25,452 nt of DNA, taken from assembly GCA_038214135.1 (NCBI GenBank), contig JBBQSD010000092.1, positions 1-25,452 on the forward strand. Direction: 5' to 3'. Numbering within the stretch: position 1 is the first letter of the stretch; each line of letters starts with the position of its first letter. Shown here in pieces: positions 1 to 7,135 of this stretch. Both the position numbers and the translations under genes were made by a program. The notes below the pieces were generated by a model. That model made no database searches, was not told the DNA's origin, and saw only the letters and a program-made list of their open reading frames with translations. This stretch comes from JANLSE01 sp038214135. GTDB taxonomy: Bacteria > Chloroflexota > Chloroflexia > Chloroflexales > Roseiflexaceae.

Positions 1-1
1 A

Positions 2-1843
2 TCGCCATCCGGTCGAACAATTATCGATTTCGGACAGAATCTGGTTGGCTGGCTGCGAATACGGGTACAGGGGCGCATCGGCCAGACGATCACACTGCGC
101 CATGCGGAAGTGCTCGAACATGGCGAACTCGGGACCAGGCCATTGCGCCACGCAGCCGCCACGGATCGCTACATCCTCAAGGGCAGCGCTATCGAAACCT
201 GGGAACCGCGCTTCACGTTTCATGGCTTTCGCTATGCCGAGATCCAGGGTTGGCCGGGCGAACTGCGCACCGACGATGTGCGGGCGATTGTGTGCCATTC
301 GGATATGCAGCGCACCGGCTGGTTCGAATGCTCCGATCCACTGATCAACCGCCTGCACGAAAATATCGTCTGGAGCATGCGCGGCAACTTCTTCGATATT
401 CCCACCGATTGCCCACAACGCGATGAGCGCCTGGGCTGGACGGGTGACATTCAGGTGTTCGCGCCAACCGCCTGTTTTCTGTACGATACCGCTGGCTTCC
501 TTGAATCCTGGTTGGCCGATCTGGCCGCGGAACAACAGGCCGCCGATGGGATCGTGCCGGTTGTGGTTCCCAATGTGCTTGGCAATCCCTTTCCGGCAGC
601 CGCCTGGGGCGATGCTGCGGCTGTCGTACCCTGGGTGCTGTACCAGCGCTATGGCGACACACACATTCTCGAAACCCAGTTCGACAGCATGCGCTCCTGG
701 GTCGATACGCTTGCTGGCCTGGCTGGCGAGAGCCTGCTGTGGAACCAGGGCTTTCAGTTTGGCGATTGGCTCGACCCAACGGCAGCGCCGGAGCGGCCCT
801 GGGATGCCAAGGCGGATCGGCCCCTGGTGGCAACGGCCTATTTCGCCCGTTCAGCCGAACTGGTTGGCCAAGCAGCTGGCATCCTTGGCAAAACCGAGCA
901 GCAGGCAACCTATTCGGCGCTTGCAGCCGCCATCCGTGCAGCCTTTGCCCGCGAATATATCACCCCCAGCGGGCGCATGCTCAGCGATGCAACCACCGCC
1001 TACGCACTTGCGCTTGAGTTTGGCCTACTTCCTGATGCAGATCAGCGCCAGCGTGCGGCACAGCGGCTTGTCGAACTCGTCCGCGCAAGTGGCTATCATA
1101 TCAACACCGGCTTTGTTGGCACGCCACTGATCTGTGATGCACTGTGCAATGCCGCAGCCTACCAATCGGCCTATCTGCTGTTGTTGCAGCGTGAATGCCC
1201 ATCCTGGCTCTACCCGGTGACGATGGGAGCCACAACGATCTGGGAGCGCTGGGATAGCATGCTGCCGGATGGCTCGATCAATCCGGGCGAGATGACCTCC
1301 TTCAACCATTATGCTCTTGGCGCTGTTGCCGATTGGCTGCACCGCACGGTCGCCGGGCTAGCCCCAGCCGAGCCAGGCTATCGGCGAATGGCAATCCAGC
1401 CACGCCCTGGTGGTGGCCTGACATACGCGAAAGCGCGACACCACACGCCATATGGCATGGCCGAATGTGCCTGGCAGATTACAGATGGCACAATTACCGT
1501 AAATGTCATCATTCCCGCTAATACCAGTGCAGTTGTGCGCTTGCCAGGCACAGACGAGCCACCAATTGAGATTGCTTCGGGCAGCCATGAATGGTCGTAT
1601 CCCTACCAGAACCCCGATACTCGCCCGCCGCTGACCCTTGATCAGCCGATCAGTGCTTTTATTGATAGCCCGCAGACATGGGCGTTGGTGCTCAAAACAT
1701 TGGCGGCGATTACACCAAGCCCATTCCTGGCAGGCTCACTGATCAGCATGGATCGCATGCCATTACGCCAAGCACTTACCAAGCAACCCAATGCTGCTGC
1801 GATGATTACGGCCCTTGAGGCAGCGCTGGCAGAGAACACATGA
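2..1843 (+). CDS. Alpha-L-rhamnosidase (GH78), 5'-truncated by window edge
   Basis: Hydrolyses terminal alpha-L-rhamnose from glycosides or polysaccharides. The reading frame is open from base 2, so the start lies outside the window. The first visible residues (DFGQNLVGW, then RHAEVLEHGEL and ATDRYILKG) match the beta-sandwich domain that precedes the catalytic barrel in GH78. The (alpha/alpha)6 barrel follows: FFDIPTDCPQRDERLGWTGD near nt 395-455, whose DER glutamate is the general-acid position in the family, and GATTIWERWDS near 1228-1257 followed by SFNHYALGAVADWL, which carry the base region. A C-terminal beta-sandwich (YRRMAIQPRPGGGLTYAKA) ends the protein. About 613 residues are visible, consistent with roughly two thirds of a usual GH78 enzyme. 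Localisation cannot be judged without the N-terminus. It is chromosomal and unrelated to the element downstream. Family assignment is firm; the substrate is not known. Confidence 0.95.
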   Translation, partial: SPSGRTIIDFGQNLVGWLRIRVQGRIGQTITLRHAEVLEHGELGTRPLRHAAATDRYILKGSAIETWEPRFTFHGFRYAEIQGWPGELRTDDVRAIVCHSDMQRTGWFECSDPLINRLHENIVWSMRGNFFDIPTDCPQRDERLGWTGDIQVFAPTACFLYDTAGFLESWLADLAAEQQAADGIVPVVVPNVLGNPFPAAAWGDAAAVVPWVLYQRYGDTHILETQFDSMRSWVDTLAGLAGESLLWNQGFQFGDWLDPTAAPERPWDAKADRPLVATAYFARSAELVGQAAGILGKTEQQATYSALAAAIRAAFAREYITPSGRMLSDATTAYALALEFGLLPDADQRQRAAQRLVELVRASGYHINTGFVGTPLICDALCNAAAYQSAYLLLLQRECPSWLYPVTMGATTIWERWDSMLPDGSINPGEMTSFNHYALGAVADWLHRTVAGLAPAEPGYRRMAIQPRPGGGLTYAKARHHTPYGMAECAWQITDGTITVNVIIPANTSAVVRLPGTDEPPIEIASGSHEWSYPYQNPDTRPPLTLDQPISAFIDSPQTWALVLKTLAAITPSPFLAGSLISMDRMPLRQALTKQPNAAAMITALEAALAENT

Positions 1844-1950
1844 AGGCCTAGTATATCTTTCGGTACACCAGTCTGGAAATAGGGTGGCCGTTTACACAAG
1901 GTCATTAGGGCACGAAATAGGCGAATGGAGAACTATTTTGCGCACCAATA

Positions 1951-2054
1951 TATAGTAATCCTATCGGATAAGAATAGTAGAGAGAGGGGATTTTTTCTTG
2001 GGGGCTGCGCCCCCAGTGCCCCCACTTTTTTACGAATGAAATAGGATTACTATA
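1951..2054. repeat. 104 bp inverted-repeat unit (MITE-like)
   Basis: TATAGTAATCCTAT at 1951-1964 is the exact reverse complement of 2041-2054, a 14 bp perfect inverted repeat. It flanks a core holding a G/C-rich hairpin (GGGGGCTGCGCCCCC, 2000-2014) between T-rich runs. No ORF is present. The size and architecture fit a small non-autonomous palindromic element, or a bidirectional terminator between the rhamnosidase and the tRNA locus. No clear target-site duplication is visible. The rest of 1844-1950 shows nothing recognisable. Confidence 0.5.
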
Positions 2055-2055
2055 G

Positions 2056-2085
2056 AACAAAAACCGCCCTGATGTAGAGCGGTTT
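2056..2085 (-). terminator. Original rho-independent terminator of tRNA-Arg, displaced by integration
   Basis: Read on the minus strand, AAACCGC (2085-2079) pairs with GCGGTTT (2067-2061) and is followed by a run of T. It lies about 26 bp beyond the left copy of the att core. Before integration it would have stood directly downstream of the tRNA-Arg 3' end. It is now 12.4 kb away from the tRNA. Confidence 0.7.
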
Positions 2086-2110
2086 CTGCAAATCGATAAA
2101 ATGGGGATAG

Positions 2111-2126
2111 TGTGACCTCGACTGGA
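2111..2126. other. attL core (left copy of 16 bp direct repeat)
   Basis: TGTGACCTCGACTGGA is identical to 14476-14491. Chromosomal sequence (tRNA terminator) lies to the left and element sequence to the right. The element-side arm GTCAGCATCCTCA at 2141-2153 is the reverse complement of the arm at 14461-14473 beside the right copy. Confidence 0.88.
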
Positions 2127-2145
2127 ATTAAGTCGGCACTGTCAG

Positions 2146-2192
2146 CATCCTCACGTCGCATTCCCCTTTGGGATGCGTTCGGCGTGAGGATG
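2146..2192. repeat. Hairpin at left end of element, overlapping the attP arm
   Basis: CATCCTCACG (2146-2155) and CGTGAGGATG (2183-2192) form a perfect 10 bp stem. Inside it GCATTCCC and GGGATGC form a second stem with a one-base bulge around a short TTT-containing loop. The outer stem reuses the attP arm sequence. It could be a recombinase or accessory-factor site, or a terminator blocking readthrough into the replication gene. Between 2193 and 2294 no convincing promoter could be identified. Confidence 0.6.
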
Positions 2193-2294
2193 TCGTATGA
2201 AATCCGCACCTAATCGCCTAACACCATTCATCTTCGGCATAGACTGCACTATCTTTCATGGAGAACTCGCGCTACTCCTGATTGGCGGTGCAGC

Positions 2295-4328
2295 ATGACC
2301 ACTGCACTGCTTAGTACACTGCCACAGCAACCGCTGATCGATGCTGGCTACGCAATTGCACCCAACCGGCCAGAAAACCCACGAGTGCTGCGAAGCGCAA
2401 AGCGTACGGACTGGCAAGCCTCAGATGTGCTTGGTGAACTCCCTCCAGAACTTGGCGATACGATTGCCTTCCTGCACTTCCTGCACGATGATCACAAGGG
2501 CTATTTCTGCATTAATGCGGGCGTTGCTGACGATACCGCCATCACGGGTATTCGGATGCTCTTACCCGATGCTGATCACCCCGACGTAGAATCAAGCCGC
2601 CGATGGTTCTACTATGATCCGGCCAGGCCTGACATCCTGCTGAGTGCAGCCCGCTATGTGCAGACCCTTGAAGCTGAACACGGCAATGTCTACACCACCC
2701 GCACCCTTTTTCGTTCCAAGAGTGCAAAAGCGTCCTACGCCTCTGCCAGCCCGATTGTGTTCATTGACGACGCACCCCGCGAAACACCACTCGCCTATCA
2801 CTTGTATGTTGCTACCGGCACCGGAAACGGGCAAGCCTATTACAAGCTGAGTACCAATGCAAAGAAGCAGGACACACGCCATCTGACGAAGGCACTGGGT
2901 GGTGATCCGACTGGCATTGCTGAGAATAAGCTCCTACGTATCCCTGGTACGCGTAACACCAAAGCCAAGCACGGTGGGAATTATGCCGTTGCCATTGAAC
3001 TGGAGCTATCCGGTACCTACACGCCTGATCAGATTCGCGCTTGCTTCCCAACTGCTGAAGGCGATACTGACCAACCCGAGCGTACACGCGCCGCCAAGCC
3101 GTGGGAGGCTGATAAAGAGCAACGCTTGGCTGTTGTGTACCGCAGCGTCAAGCGACTGCTGACACCAGACGGCCACCCGCGTGTCATCAAGAACGTTGTG
3201 TACACAAATCAGGGCTGGCGGATCTTCTGTGACCCTTCCCACTATAGCTCGTACAAACATCCCTCTGGCTCATGGGATGCATCGAATGTGCGATGGATAC
3301 GTACCAAGTCACTGATCATTCGTGGCGTGACTGATGAGCAGGCCGCAGCGATAGTGTATGCCTGTGAAGATTCCAAGACTATTCACCAGAAGGGATCAAT
3401 TGCCGTTTGGAATGACATCAAGGCGTGCGTTGACGAGTGGCGGGCACGCTATCCGCAGGTAGCCATCAGCAACTACTCGCAGTGGCTTCAACATGATATG
3501 CTCCGCACTTCTGATAACACCGCACCAGCAGTCGAGATACCCCGGCCCAAGATTGGCCGACCACGTACCGCACCCAACCTTGAACATATTCTGGCAACCT
3601 ATCACACCCATGCACGCAATGGCAGGTTGCACCAGAGCCGCCGTGAGCGTGCGGCCCTCCTCCAGTGTTCGACGGCAACGCTTGATCGCTGCGAGAACAT
3701 CTTGCGTACACGGGGCGACATTCTGATATACACCAGTGCTGATCGGCGATCCAGTTGGGTAGAACTGATGAGTCAGTGCGGTGTTATCAAAACGATTGAA
3801 GATGCTTGCACAAGCACACCAGAGGCGCAGATCGGTGTTATCAAAATTCCTGATTGCACTGCCCTTGTGATAACACCAGTGGTGCAGGTAGTGGATCGCA
3901 TTGCAACGCCACAAAATGAGGTTCCCTCATGCGCGCATGCGTGTGTAGTTACTCACGTTGTGCCAGCAGACACTCCGATCTCGATACCTGAACAACAACA
4001 AATATGCGTTCCGCCAATTGGCGAACCTACACAGGCCATAGGGATTATCCCAGTGGCCGATGAGCAGCTATTTCGTAAACAGCAGGCGATTGAGGCAGCA
4101 GGCGTGATACCAGAGCCGATTGGTTCTGTGTTGGAAACAACACTAGCGCTCGATCTCGATGAGCCAATACCAGCAGAAACGCTTGGGCAGCAGCGATTAC
4201 GCCTCATGGAAATGCTCGATTGGCCATCGGGAACGTTTACGATGGAAGAACTATGCCAGCGTGCAGCAGCGCGGGCTTCTCCGAGGGGTGGCAACGTTGC
4301 CACTCAGGTTCAGGGAAGGGCCATATGA
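2295..4328 (+). CDS. Primase-like replication protein (archaeo-eukaryotic primase fold, RepB-primase type)
   Basis: A 677-residue protein at the left end of the element. Residues about 150-225 contain three ordered motifs resembling archaeo-eukaryotic primases of plasmids and phages: an acidic strand FIDDA (156-160), a glycine-rich TGTGNGQAYYKLS (174-186), and LTKALGGDPTG followed by LLRIPGTRNTK (about 197-223). The last matches the typical 'R-x-PGT-x-N-x-K' signature. The second motif has Gln where many relatives carry His, so activity is uncertain. Residues about 440-475 (RRERAALLQCSTATLDRCENIL) look like a helix-turn-helix. The C-terminal 200 residues are low in recognisable structure and contain the GGTGTTATCA repeats and a GTGGCAACGTTGCCAC palindrome. 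Its expected role is replication initiation of the excised element. No helicase domain is obvious. The ATG follows a weak ribosome-binding site. Family call is moderate. Confidence 0.6.
   Translation: MTTALLSTLPQQPLIDAGYAIAPNRPENPRVLRSAKRTDWQASDVLGELPPELGDTIAFLHFLHDDHKGYFCINAGVADDTAITGIRMLLPDADHPDVESSRRWFYYDPARPDILLSAARYVQTLEAEHGNVYTTRTLFRSKSAKASYASASPIVFIDDAPRETPLAYHLYVATGTGNGQAYYKLSTNAKKQDTRHLTKALGGDPTGIAENKLLRIPGTRNTKAKHGGNYAVAIELELSGTYTPDQIRACFPTAEGDTDQPERTRAAKPWEADKEQRLAVVYRSVKRLLTPDGHPRVIKNVVYTNQGWRIFCDPSHYSSYKHPSGSWDASNVRWIRTKSLIIRGVTDEQAAAIVYACEDSKTIHQKGSIAVWNDIKACVDEWRARYPQVAISNYSQWLQHDMLRTSDNTAPAVEIPRPKIGRPRTAPNLEHILATYHTHARNGRLHQSRRERAALLQCSTATLDRCENILRTRGDILIYTSADRRSSWVELMSQCGVIKTIEDACTSTPEAQIGVIKIPDCTALVITPVVQVVDRIATPQNEVPSCAHACVVTHVVPADTPISIPEQQQICVPPIGEPTQAIGIIPVADEQLFRKQQAIEAAGVIPEPIGSVLETTLALDLDEPIPAETLGQQRLRLMEMLDWPSGTFTMEELCQRAAARASPRGGNVATQVQGRAI
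3512..3877. repeat. Four copies of GGTGTTATCA inside the replication gene (iteron-like)
   Basis: GGTGTTATCA occurs at 3780-3789 and 3834-3843 on the plus strand, and as TGATAACACC at 3512-3521 and 3868-3877. Two copies extend to CGGTGTTATCAAAA. Four exact 10-mers in 366 bp is far above chance. Repeats within or next to a rep gene are typical of theta-type origins, so this may be part of the element's origin. Because they lie in coding sequence, part of the similarity could reflect repeated peptide (GVIK). Confidence 0.5.
4288..4303. repeat. Palindrome GTGGCAACGTTGCCAC, copy 1
   Basis: Perfect 16 bp palindrome near the 3' end of the replication gene, read in frame as GGNVAT. One of five occurrences in the window, all inside the element. 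Confidence 0.85.
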
Positions 4329-4585
4329 GCCGAACGCGAGCGCCACGACTTGATGACAATCTTGATAGCGTTGATCGGTCACTCATCGCATTTTGGGATT
4401 GCGCTGAAGCCATTCGCGATCACTACGGGGTCGTGATTGCAACGCGATCCATTCGCGCAGGACTCAAGCTGATGAATGCAGTTGCAGATGGGCTGTTGCC
4501 AGATACCACGGAAACAGACGATCTGACACCTGAGCAACTAGAAAATCTAGTTGAGATGGCGCGACTTATACGATCTTGGGTGTAA
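4325..4585 (+). CDS. Small hypothetical protein (86 aa)
   Basis: The ATG overlaps the stop codon of the primase-like gene (ATGA, 4325-4328) behind GGGAAGGG, so translation is probably coupled. The product MSRTRAPRLDDNLDSVDRS... is mostly helical and acidic, with no domain I recognise. The segment RSIRAGLKLMNAVADGLLP could be a helix-turn-helix-like or oligomerising helix pair, but this is weak. An upstream in-frame ATG at 4220 would lie inside the replication gene and lacks a ribosome-binding site. Operon context suggests a replication accessory role. Confidence 0.65.
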   Translation: MSRTRAPRLDDNLDSVDRSLIAFWDCAEAIRDHYGVVIATRSIRAGLKLMNAVADGLLPDTTETDDLTPEQLENLVEMARLIRSWV

Positions 4586-4615
4586 GTGATTGAGCGAGGA
4601 AAGGAACCGAACACT

Positions 4616-4783
4616 ATGAGTGGCGAACCACGAACCAACCGAAGAGGCTTTGCTGGACTGTTTGATCTGATTGGTGATGTTGAACTGCTTGATGCGGCAG
4701 CAATCGCGACTGCACCGCCACGCACACCAGAAGAGCTTGCTCAATGGTGCGCCGCTGGATTTCAGGCTAAGACGCAGAGTTGA
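4616..4783 (+). CDS. Small hypothetical protein (55 aa)
   Basis: The ATG at 4616 has AGGAAAGGA about 10 bases upstream, which is better than the GTG at 4586 directly after the preceding stop. The peptide contains GFAGLFDLIGDVELLDAAAIA followed by PPRTPEELAQWCAAGFQ. No family recognised. It is co-directional with, and close to, its neighbours in the left-arm operon. Confidence 0.5.
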   Translation: MSGEPRTNRRGFAGLFDLIGDVELLDAAAIATAPPRTPEELAQWCAAGFQAKTQS

Positions 4784-4811
4784 ACACCATGAGCACTGAA
4801 TGTGAGGGGCG

Positions 4812-5378
4812 ATGAACGGGCATAATCCAGCAGCGCCACAGAAGATCAAGATTGCCGAACGGCGGGCGATGGCACTCGAACTGCGGAAGCAGGGCGGCTC
4901 CTATCGCGTAATCGCCGAACGGCTCAGGCACGAGGAAGGTATATCTCCAACCTATAGCACCGGGCAGGCCTACAGCGATGTGCAGTCCGAGCTGAACCGG
5001 ATTGCCACAGAAAACGGCGAAAAGGCCCAGGAGGTCTTAACGCTTGACTTGCAACGGCTCGATACGATGCTGATGAGCCTCTGGCCGAAGATGCTGAAAG
5101 GCGATTACTTTGCCTTTGATCGGATACTGGCAGTCCTTGATCGACGCGCTCGCTATTTCAATCTCACTAGCCCCGTGCAGATGAACGCGACCCAGATCAC
5201 TGCACAACAGGCGAATGTCAACATCGGCGGAAATCAGCAGGTGAACAATGCCACGTTCCAGCAGTTCACGCAGCTATTGCAGATGGGCGAGGCAGATCTG
5301 GCAGCGGTTATTGAGCAGCAACAGGCGCAGCTCGCCGCCTATAGCGCCGTTCTCACCCCTATCGATCAGCAGGAGTAA
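4812..5378 (+). CDS. HTH protein resembling phage terminase small subunits
   Basis: 188 residues behind a GAGGGGCG ribosome-binding site. Residues about 17-60 (ERRAMALELRKQGGSYRVIA, ERLRHEEGISP) form a resolvase-like helix-turn-helix. Residues about 78-118 (LDLQRLDTMLMSLWPKMLKG, then FDRILAVLDRRARYFNLTSP) carry the LQRLD...LWP...GD...RRA..L pattern seen in small-terminase-like and phage-associated DNA-binding proteins. The C-terminus is glutamine-rich. In phages this class recognises DNA for packaging, but no large terminase is in the element. It may be a relic, a satellite packaging recogniser, or an adopted DNA-binding protein acting at the repeat cluster nearby. Family level only. Confidence 0.6.
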   Translation: MNGHNPAAPQKIKIAERRAMALELRKQGGSYRVIAERLRHEEGISPTYSTGQAYSDVQSELNRIATENGEKAQEVLTLDLQRLDTMLMSLWPKMLKGDYFAFDRILAVLDRRARYFNLTSPVQMNATQITAQQANVNIGGNQQVNNATFQQFTQLLQMGEADLAAVIEQQQAQLAAYSAVLTPIDQQE

Positions 5379-5384
5379 TTGATT

Positions 5385-5759
5385 ATGCACAAAAGAAATC
5401 AACCAGGGCGGATCAGGTCGGGGCTTGCCTATATGAAAGGCTTTGTATCTGGGATTGTGGAGGGATTAAATACGCGACATGGCAACATTCCGCTGCTTGA
5501 TGCGACGCTCCTTGAGCGTCATATGGAACCGTATGCGTTACAGCGCGTTGGAAAAACGCTACGAGCCGAGGGTCGCTGCTACTGGTCGTATGAGGTTGAT
5601 CAAGATCATGGTGTGTTTCGGATCGATTGTCATGGCCGCGAAGATGGCAGCATCGATTTCATCGCCGCATCGATCATGCATGCGCAGCTCCTCCCAGATA
5701 GCACCCTTGCCCAGCAGTGCTTAGGGGCCGTTGGTGCCGTTCCCTATCAGCATGCTTGA
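5385..5759 (+). CDS. Hypothetical protein (124 aa)
   Basis: The ATG at 5385 lies 9 bases after AGGAG, which overlaps the preceding stop region. The peptide has a basic N-terminus (MHKRNQPGRIRSG), a mixed alpha/beta middle (YWSYEVDQDHGVFRIDCHGR) and an Ala-rich helical end. No domain recognised, no signal peptide. It overlaps the next gene by 8 bp, so they are probably co-translated. Confidence 0.6.
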   Translation: MHKRNQPGRIRSGLAYMKGFVSGIVEGLNTRHGNIPLLDATLLERHMEPYALQRVGKTLRAEGRCYWSYEVDQDHGVFRIDCHGREDGSIDFIAASIMHAQLLPDSTLAQQCLGAVGAVPYQHA

Positions 5760-5970
5760 TAGTGCTATTGGCGCTGTGCGTGGCATGGTTGACGCTGGTA
5801 AGTCGGCGCTCTCGCCGATCACCGCGCAAGGCGGGCTATCTGGTGCATTGGGTGGCAACGTTGCCAGTAAATCAGTCACGATTGTGAATAATAATCAGAT
5901 CAAAGATAGCGTGGATGTTGAGCTGCTGGCGCAACGCATCAAGCGCATAATACTGAATGAGATGAGGTAG
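5752..5970 (+). CDS. Orphan tape-measure-like C-terminal fragment (72 aa)
   Basis: The ATG at 5752 overlaps the previous gene's end. The segment VTIVNNNQIKDSVDVELLAQ RIKRII resembles the extreme C-terminus of siphophage tape-measure proteins, where an asparagine-rich beta strand is followed by D-x-x-x-LA-x-x-I. No preceding long coiled-coil tape-measure gene exists here, so this is either a remnant or a small protein that reuses the motif. A 15 bp copy of the element palindrome codes for GGNVAS in its linker. Functional assignment is tentative. Confidence 0.5.
   Translation: MLDSAIGAVRGMVDAGKSALSPITAQGGLSGALGGNVASKSVTIVNNNQIKDSVDVELLAQRIKRIILNEMR
5852..5866. repeat. Palindrome copy 2 (15 of 16 bases)
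   Basis: GTGGCAACGTTGCCA followed by G instead of C. In frame it encodes GGNVAS within the tape-measure-like ORF. Confidence 0.8.
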
Positions 5971-5994
5971 TCAATACCAGGATCAGGCAAGCGC

Positions 5995-6029
5995 AAGGCC
6001 GGCGCACGCTCTGTTGTGCTACCGGCCTT
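5995..6029 (+). terminator. Hairpin after left-arm operon, terminator-like
   Basis: AAGGCCGG (5995-6002) pairs with CCGGCCTT (6022-6029), and GCAC/GTGC can extend the stem inward. It lies 25 bp after the last plus-strand stop. The T-tract is poor, so factor-independent termination is not certain. Confidence 0.45.
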
Positions 6030-6035
6030 GTCCTA

Positions 6036-6274
6036 TGTGCGACTTCCGCACACCATTGCACATCACGTATGCGGATTGTTTGAATGTCGCACACTGCTCG
6101 CACACGGAGCGGTTCCATGTGTGCGACGTTCGCAGAAATAGGGGCGACAGGTTTGCGGCTGGTGTGCGAGGAGCATGGGCATTCGCATGCTGTTTGCACA
6201 GGTTGAAGCAAATACTGTGCGAGCATCGCGTAGGAGCGTGCATCTGGTGTGCGAATGGCCTCATACCTCGCACA
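6036..6274. repeat. Cluster of eight TGTGCGA heptamers (candidate origin or transfer locus)
   Basis: This gene-free stretch of about 320 bp (5971-6293) contains TGTGCGA at 6036, 6120, 6163, 6216 and 6248 and its complement TCGCACA at 6087, 6098 and 6268, plus a near copy CCGCACA at 6047. Most adjacent spacings (11, 33, 43, 53, 32, 20 bp) are near whole turns of B-DNA, so the sites would lie on one face. Several extend to GGTGTGCGA. Such phased clusters bind replication initiators, partition proteins, or the DNA-recognition domain of FtsK-like conjugation ATPases. No long ORF here has a ribosome-binding site or plausible composition. Confidence 0.75.
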
Positions 6275-6293
6275 CCGCAGCCTGTGGCGTGAT

Positions 6294-6689
6294 CTAGGTA
6301 TCGAGCTGATCGAGGGCAGCCAGAACGAAAGCGGCGACATCAATGGCCCGCTGCGCTCGTCTGCGGAGGTCAGGTAGTGTGCCAATATTGGCCTGATAGT
6401 CAGCATCGTTACGTTCTGAGCGAAGCTGGAAGAGATGCGCCCCAATGGTCATACGCGCACGATAGCGGCTCTTGCGAAAGGCCTCAATCACGGTTTGATG
6501 TGCGTCCATGCGCGGGAGGCGTTCCCCATCACGCAGATACTGCGCTCGCGCTCGCCAGAAGGCTGCATAGTAGGCGCGACTGATGGCAGATCGCAGATTG
6601 GCCGCTTCCAGATCGAGCGGCGTTCCGTCCGGTGGAAGAGTTGCCAGTTGGTGAGCGCTGCCCAGGAAGGCACGACCATCAAAGCTCAT
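6294..6689 (-). CDS. HEPN-domain protein (UPF0332-like), probable toxin or effector
   Basis: 131 residues. The core LRSAISRAYYAAFWRARAQY (about 32-51) and QLRSERNDADY (about 88-98) match small HEPN proteins, with the R-N-x-A-D-Y variant rather than a full R-x4-6-H ribonuclease motif. HEPN proteins are commonly RNases paired with antitoxins or nucleotidyltransferases. The ATG overlaps the stop of the upstream gene (ATGA at 6689-6686), so the two are translationally coupled and share one promoter. The canonical catalytic His is missing, so it may be a regulatory rather than RNase form. It sits in the element's minus-strand block as a likely stability or defence module. Confidence 0.75.
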   Translation of the reverse strand: MSFDGRAFLGSAHQLATLPPDGTPLDLEAANLRSAISRAYYAAFWRARAQYLRDGERLPRMDAHQTVIEAFRKSRYRARMTIGAHLFQLRSERNDADYQANIGTLPDLRRRAQRAIDVAAFVLAALDQLDT

Positions 6690-7027
6690 AGTTCACCGAG
6701 AATAACCATGACATCCCGTTGTATGTCATACGGCAGATCGAGATACCATTTGTCGAGGAGCACATTCATTCGCTCAATCACTGCCGGTGTCTCCATATTG
6801 GTGCGAATCCGAATGAGTAGCGTTTCTCGCCCATCTTCCGGGTCAACATGTACCTCTAGTCGTAGCGGCGCACCAGGAAAGAACAGGGCGATCTTTTCCG
6901 GCGCTTCGGCCAGAAGGCTGGCCAGGTGCGAACGAGCGGCCACGAAGGCGCGTACCTCGGTAGGTTCAACGACTTCATACTGATCGGCCACTTCAGCTGT
7001 CAGGATCGGTTCGGCAAGGACGGTCAT
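6686..7027 (-). CDS. Partner of HEPN protein (113 aa), candidate antitoxin
   Basis: First gene of the pair, with AAGGAGCC upstream of ATG. The C-terminal half (LRLEVHVDPEDGRETLLIRI, then VLLDKWYLDLP) is a beta-rich segment often seen in short proteins encoded directly before HEPN genes. I do not recognise a named family, and no nucleotidyltransferase motif is visible. Gene order (small protein first, HEPN second, 4 bp overlap) is typical for toxin-antitoxin pairs. A 10 bp inverted repeat over its promoter suggests autoregulation. Confidence 0.65.
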   Translation of the reverse strand: MTVLAEPILTAEVADQYEVVEPTEVRAFVAARSHLASLLAEAPEKIALFFPGAPLRLEVHVDPEDGRETLLIRIRTNMETPAVIERMNVLLDKWYLDLPYDIQRDVMVILGEL

Positions 7028-7037
7028 AACTGGCTCC

Positions 7038-7084
7038 TTTATGTACAGGTATTATGCCACATACTGATGACTTTTGTACATAAA
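7038..7084 (-). promoter_or_regulatory. Promoter with flanking 10 bp inverted repeat for HEPN module
   Basis: TTTATGTACA (7038-7047) and TGTACATAAA (7075-7084) are exact inverted copies. On the minus strand TGTACA (7080-7075), 18 bases, then CATAAT (7056-7051) forms a plausible promoter. The repeat halves would cover the -35 box and the transcription start, the usual layout of an autorepressed toxin-antitoxin promoter. Confidence 0.65.
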
Positions 7085-7100
7085 TCATTGGTCTGAAAGG

Positions 7101-7116
7101 GTGGCAACGTTGCCAC
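7101..7116. repeat. Palindrome GTGGCAACGTTGCCAC, copy 3
   Basis: Intergenic copy, 20 bp beyond the stop of the nuclease gene and 17 bp upstream of the HEPN promoter operator. Confidence 0.85.
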
Positions 7117-7135
7117 TTGAACTCGTGGTAAAGCT

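Noticed and set aside
345..908. Long minus-strand open frame within the rhamnosidase gene
   Set aside because: Antisense shadow of a well-supported GH78 gene; composition is Arg/Pro-rich with no recognisable motif.
3396..3914. Minus-strand open frame within the replication gene
   Set aside because: Antisense shadow; Cys/His-scattered sequence with no domain and no ribosome-binding site.
6014..6292. Open frames on both strands in the heptamer cluster
   Set aside because: Cys/His-rich peptides arise from repeated TGTGCGA; no ribosome-binding site, and strand-symmetric repeats explain the openness.
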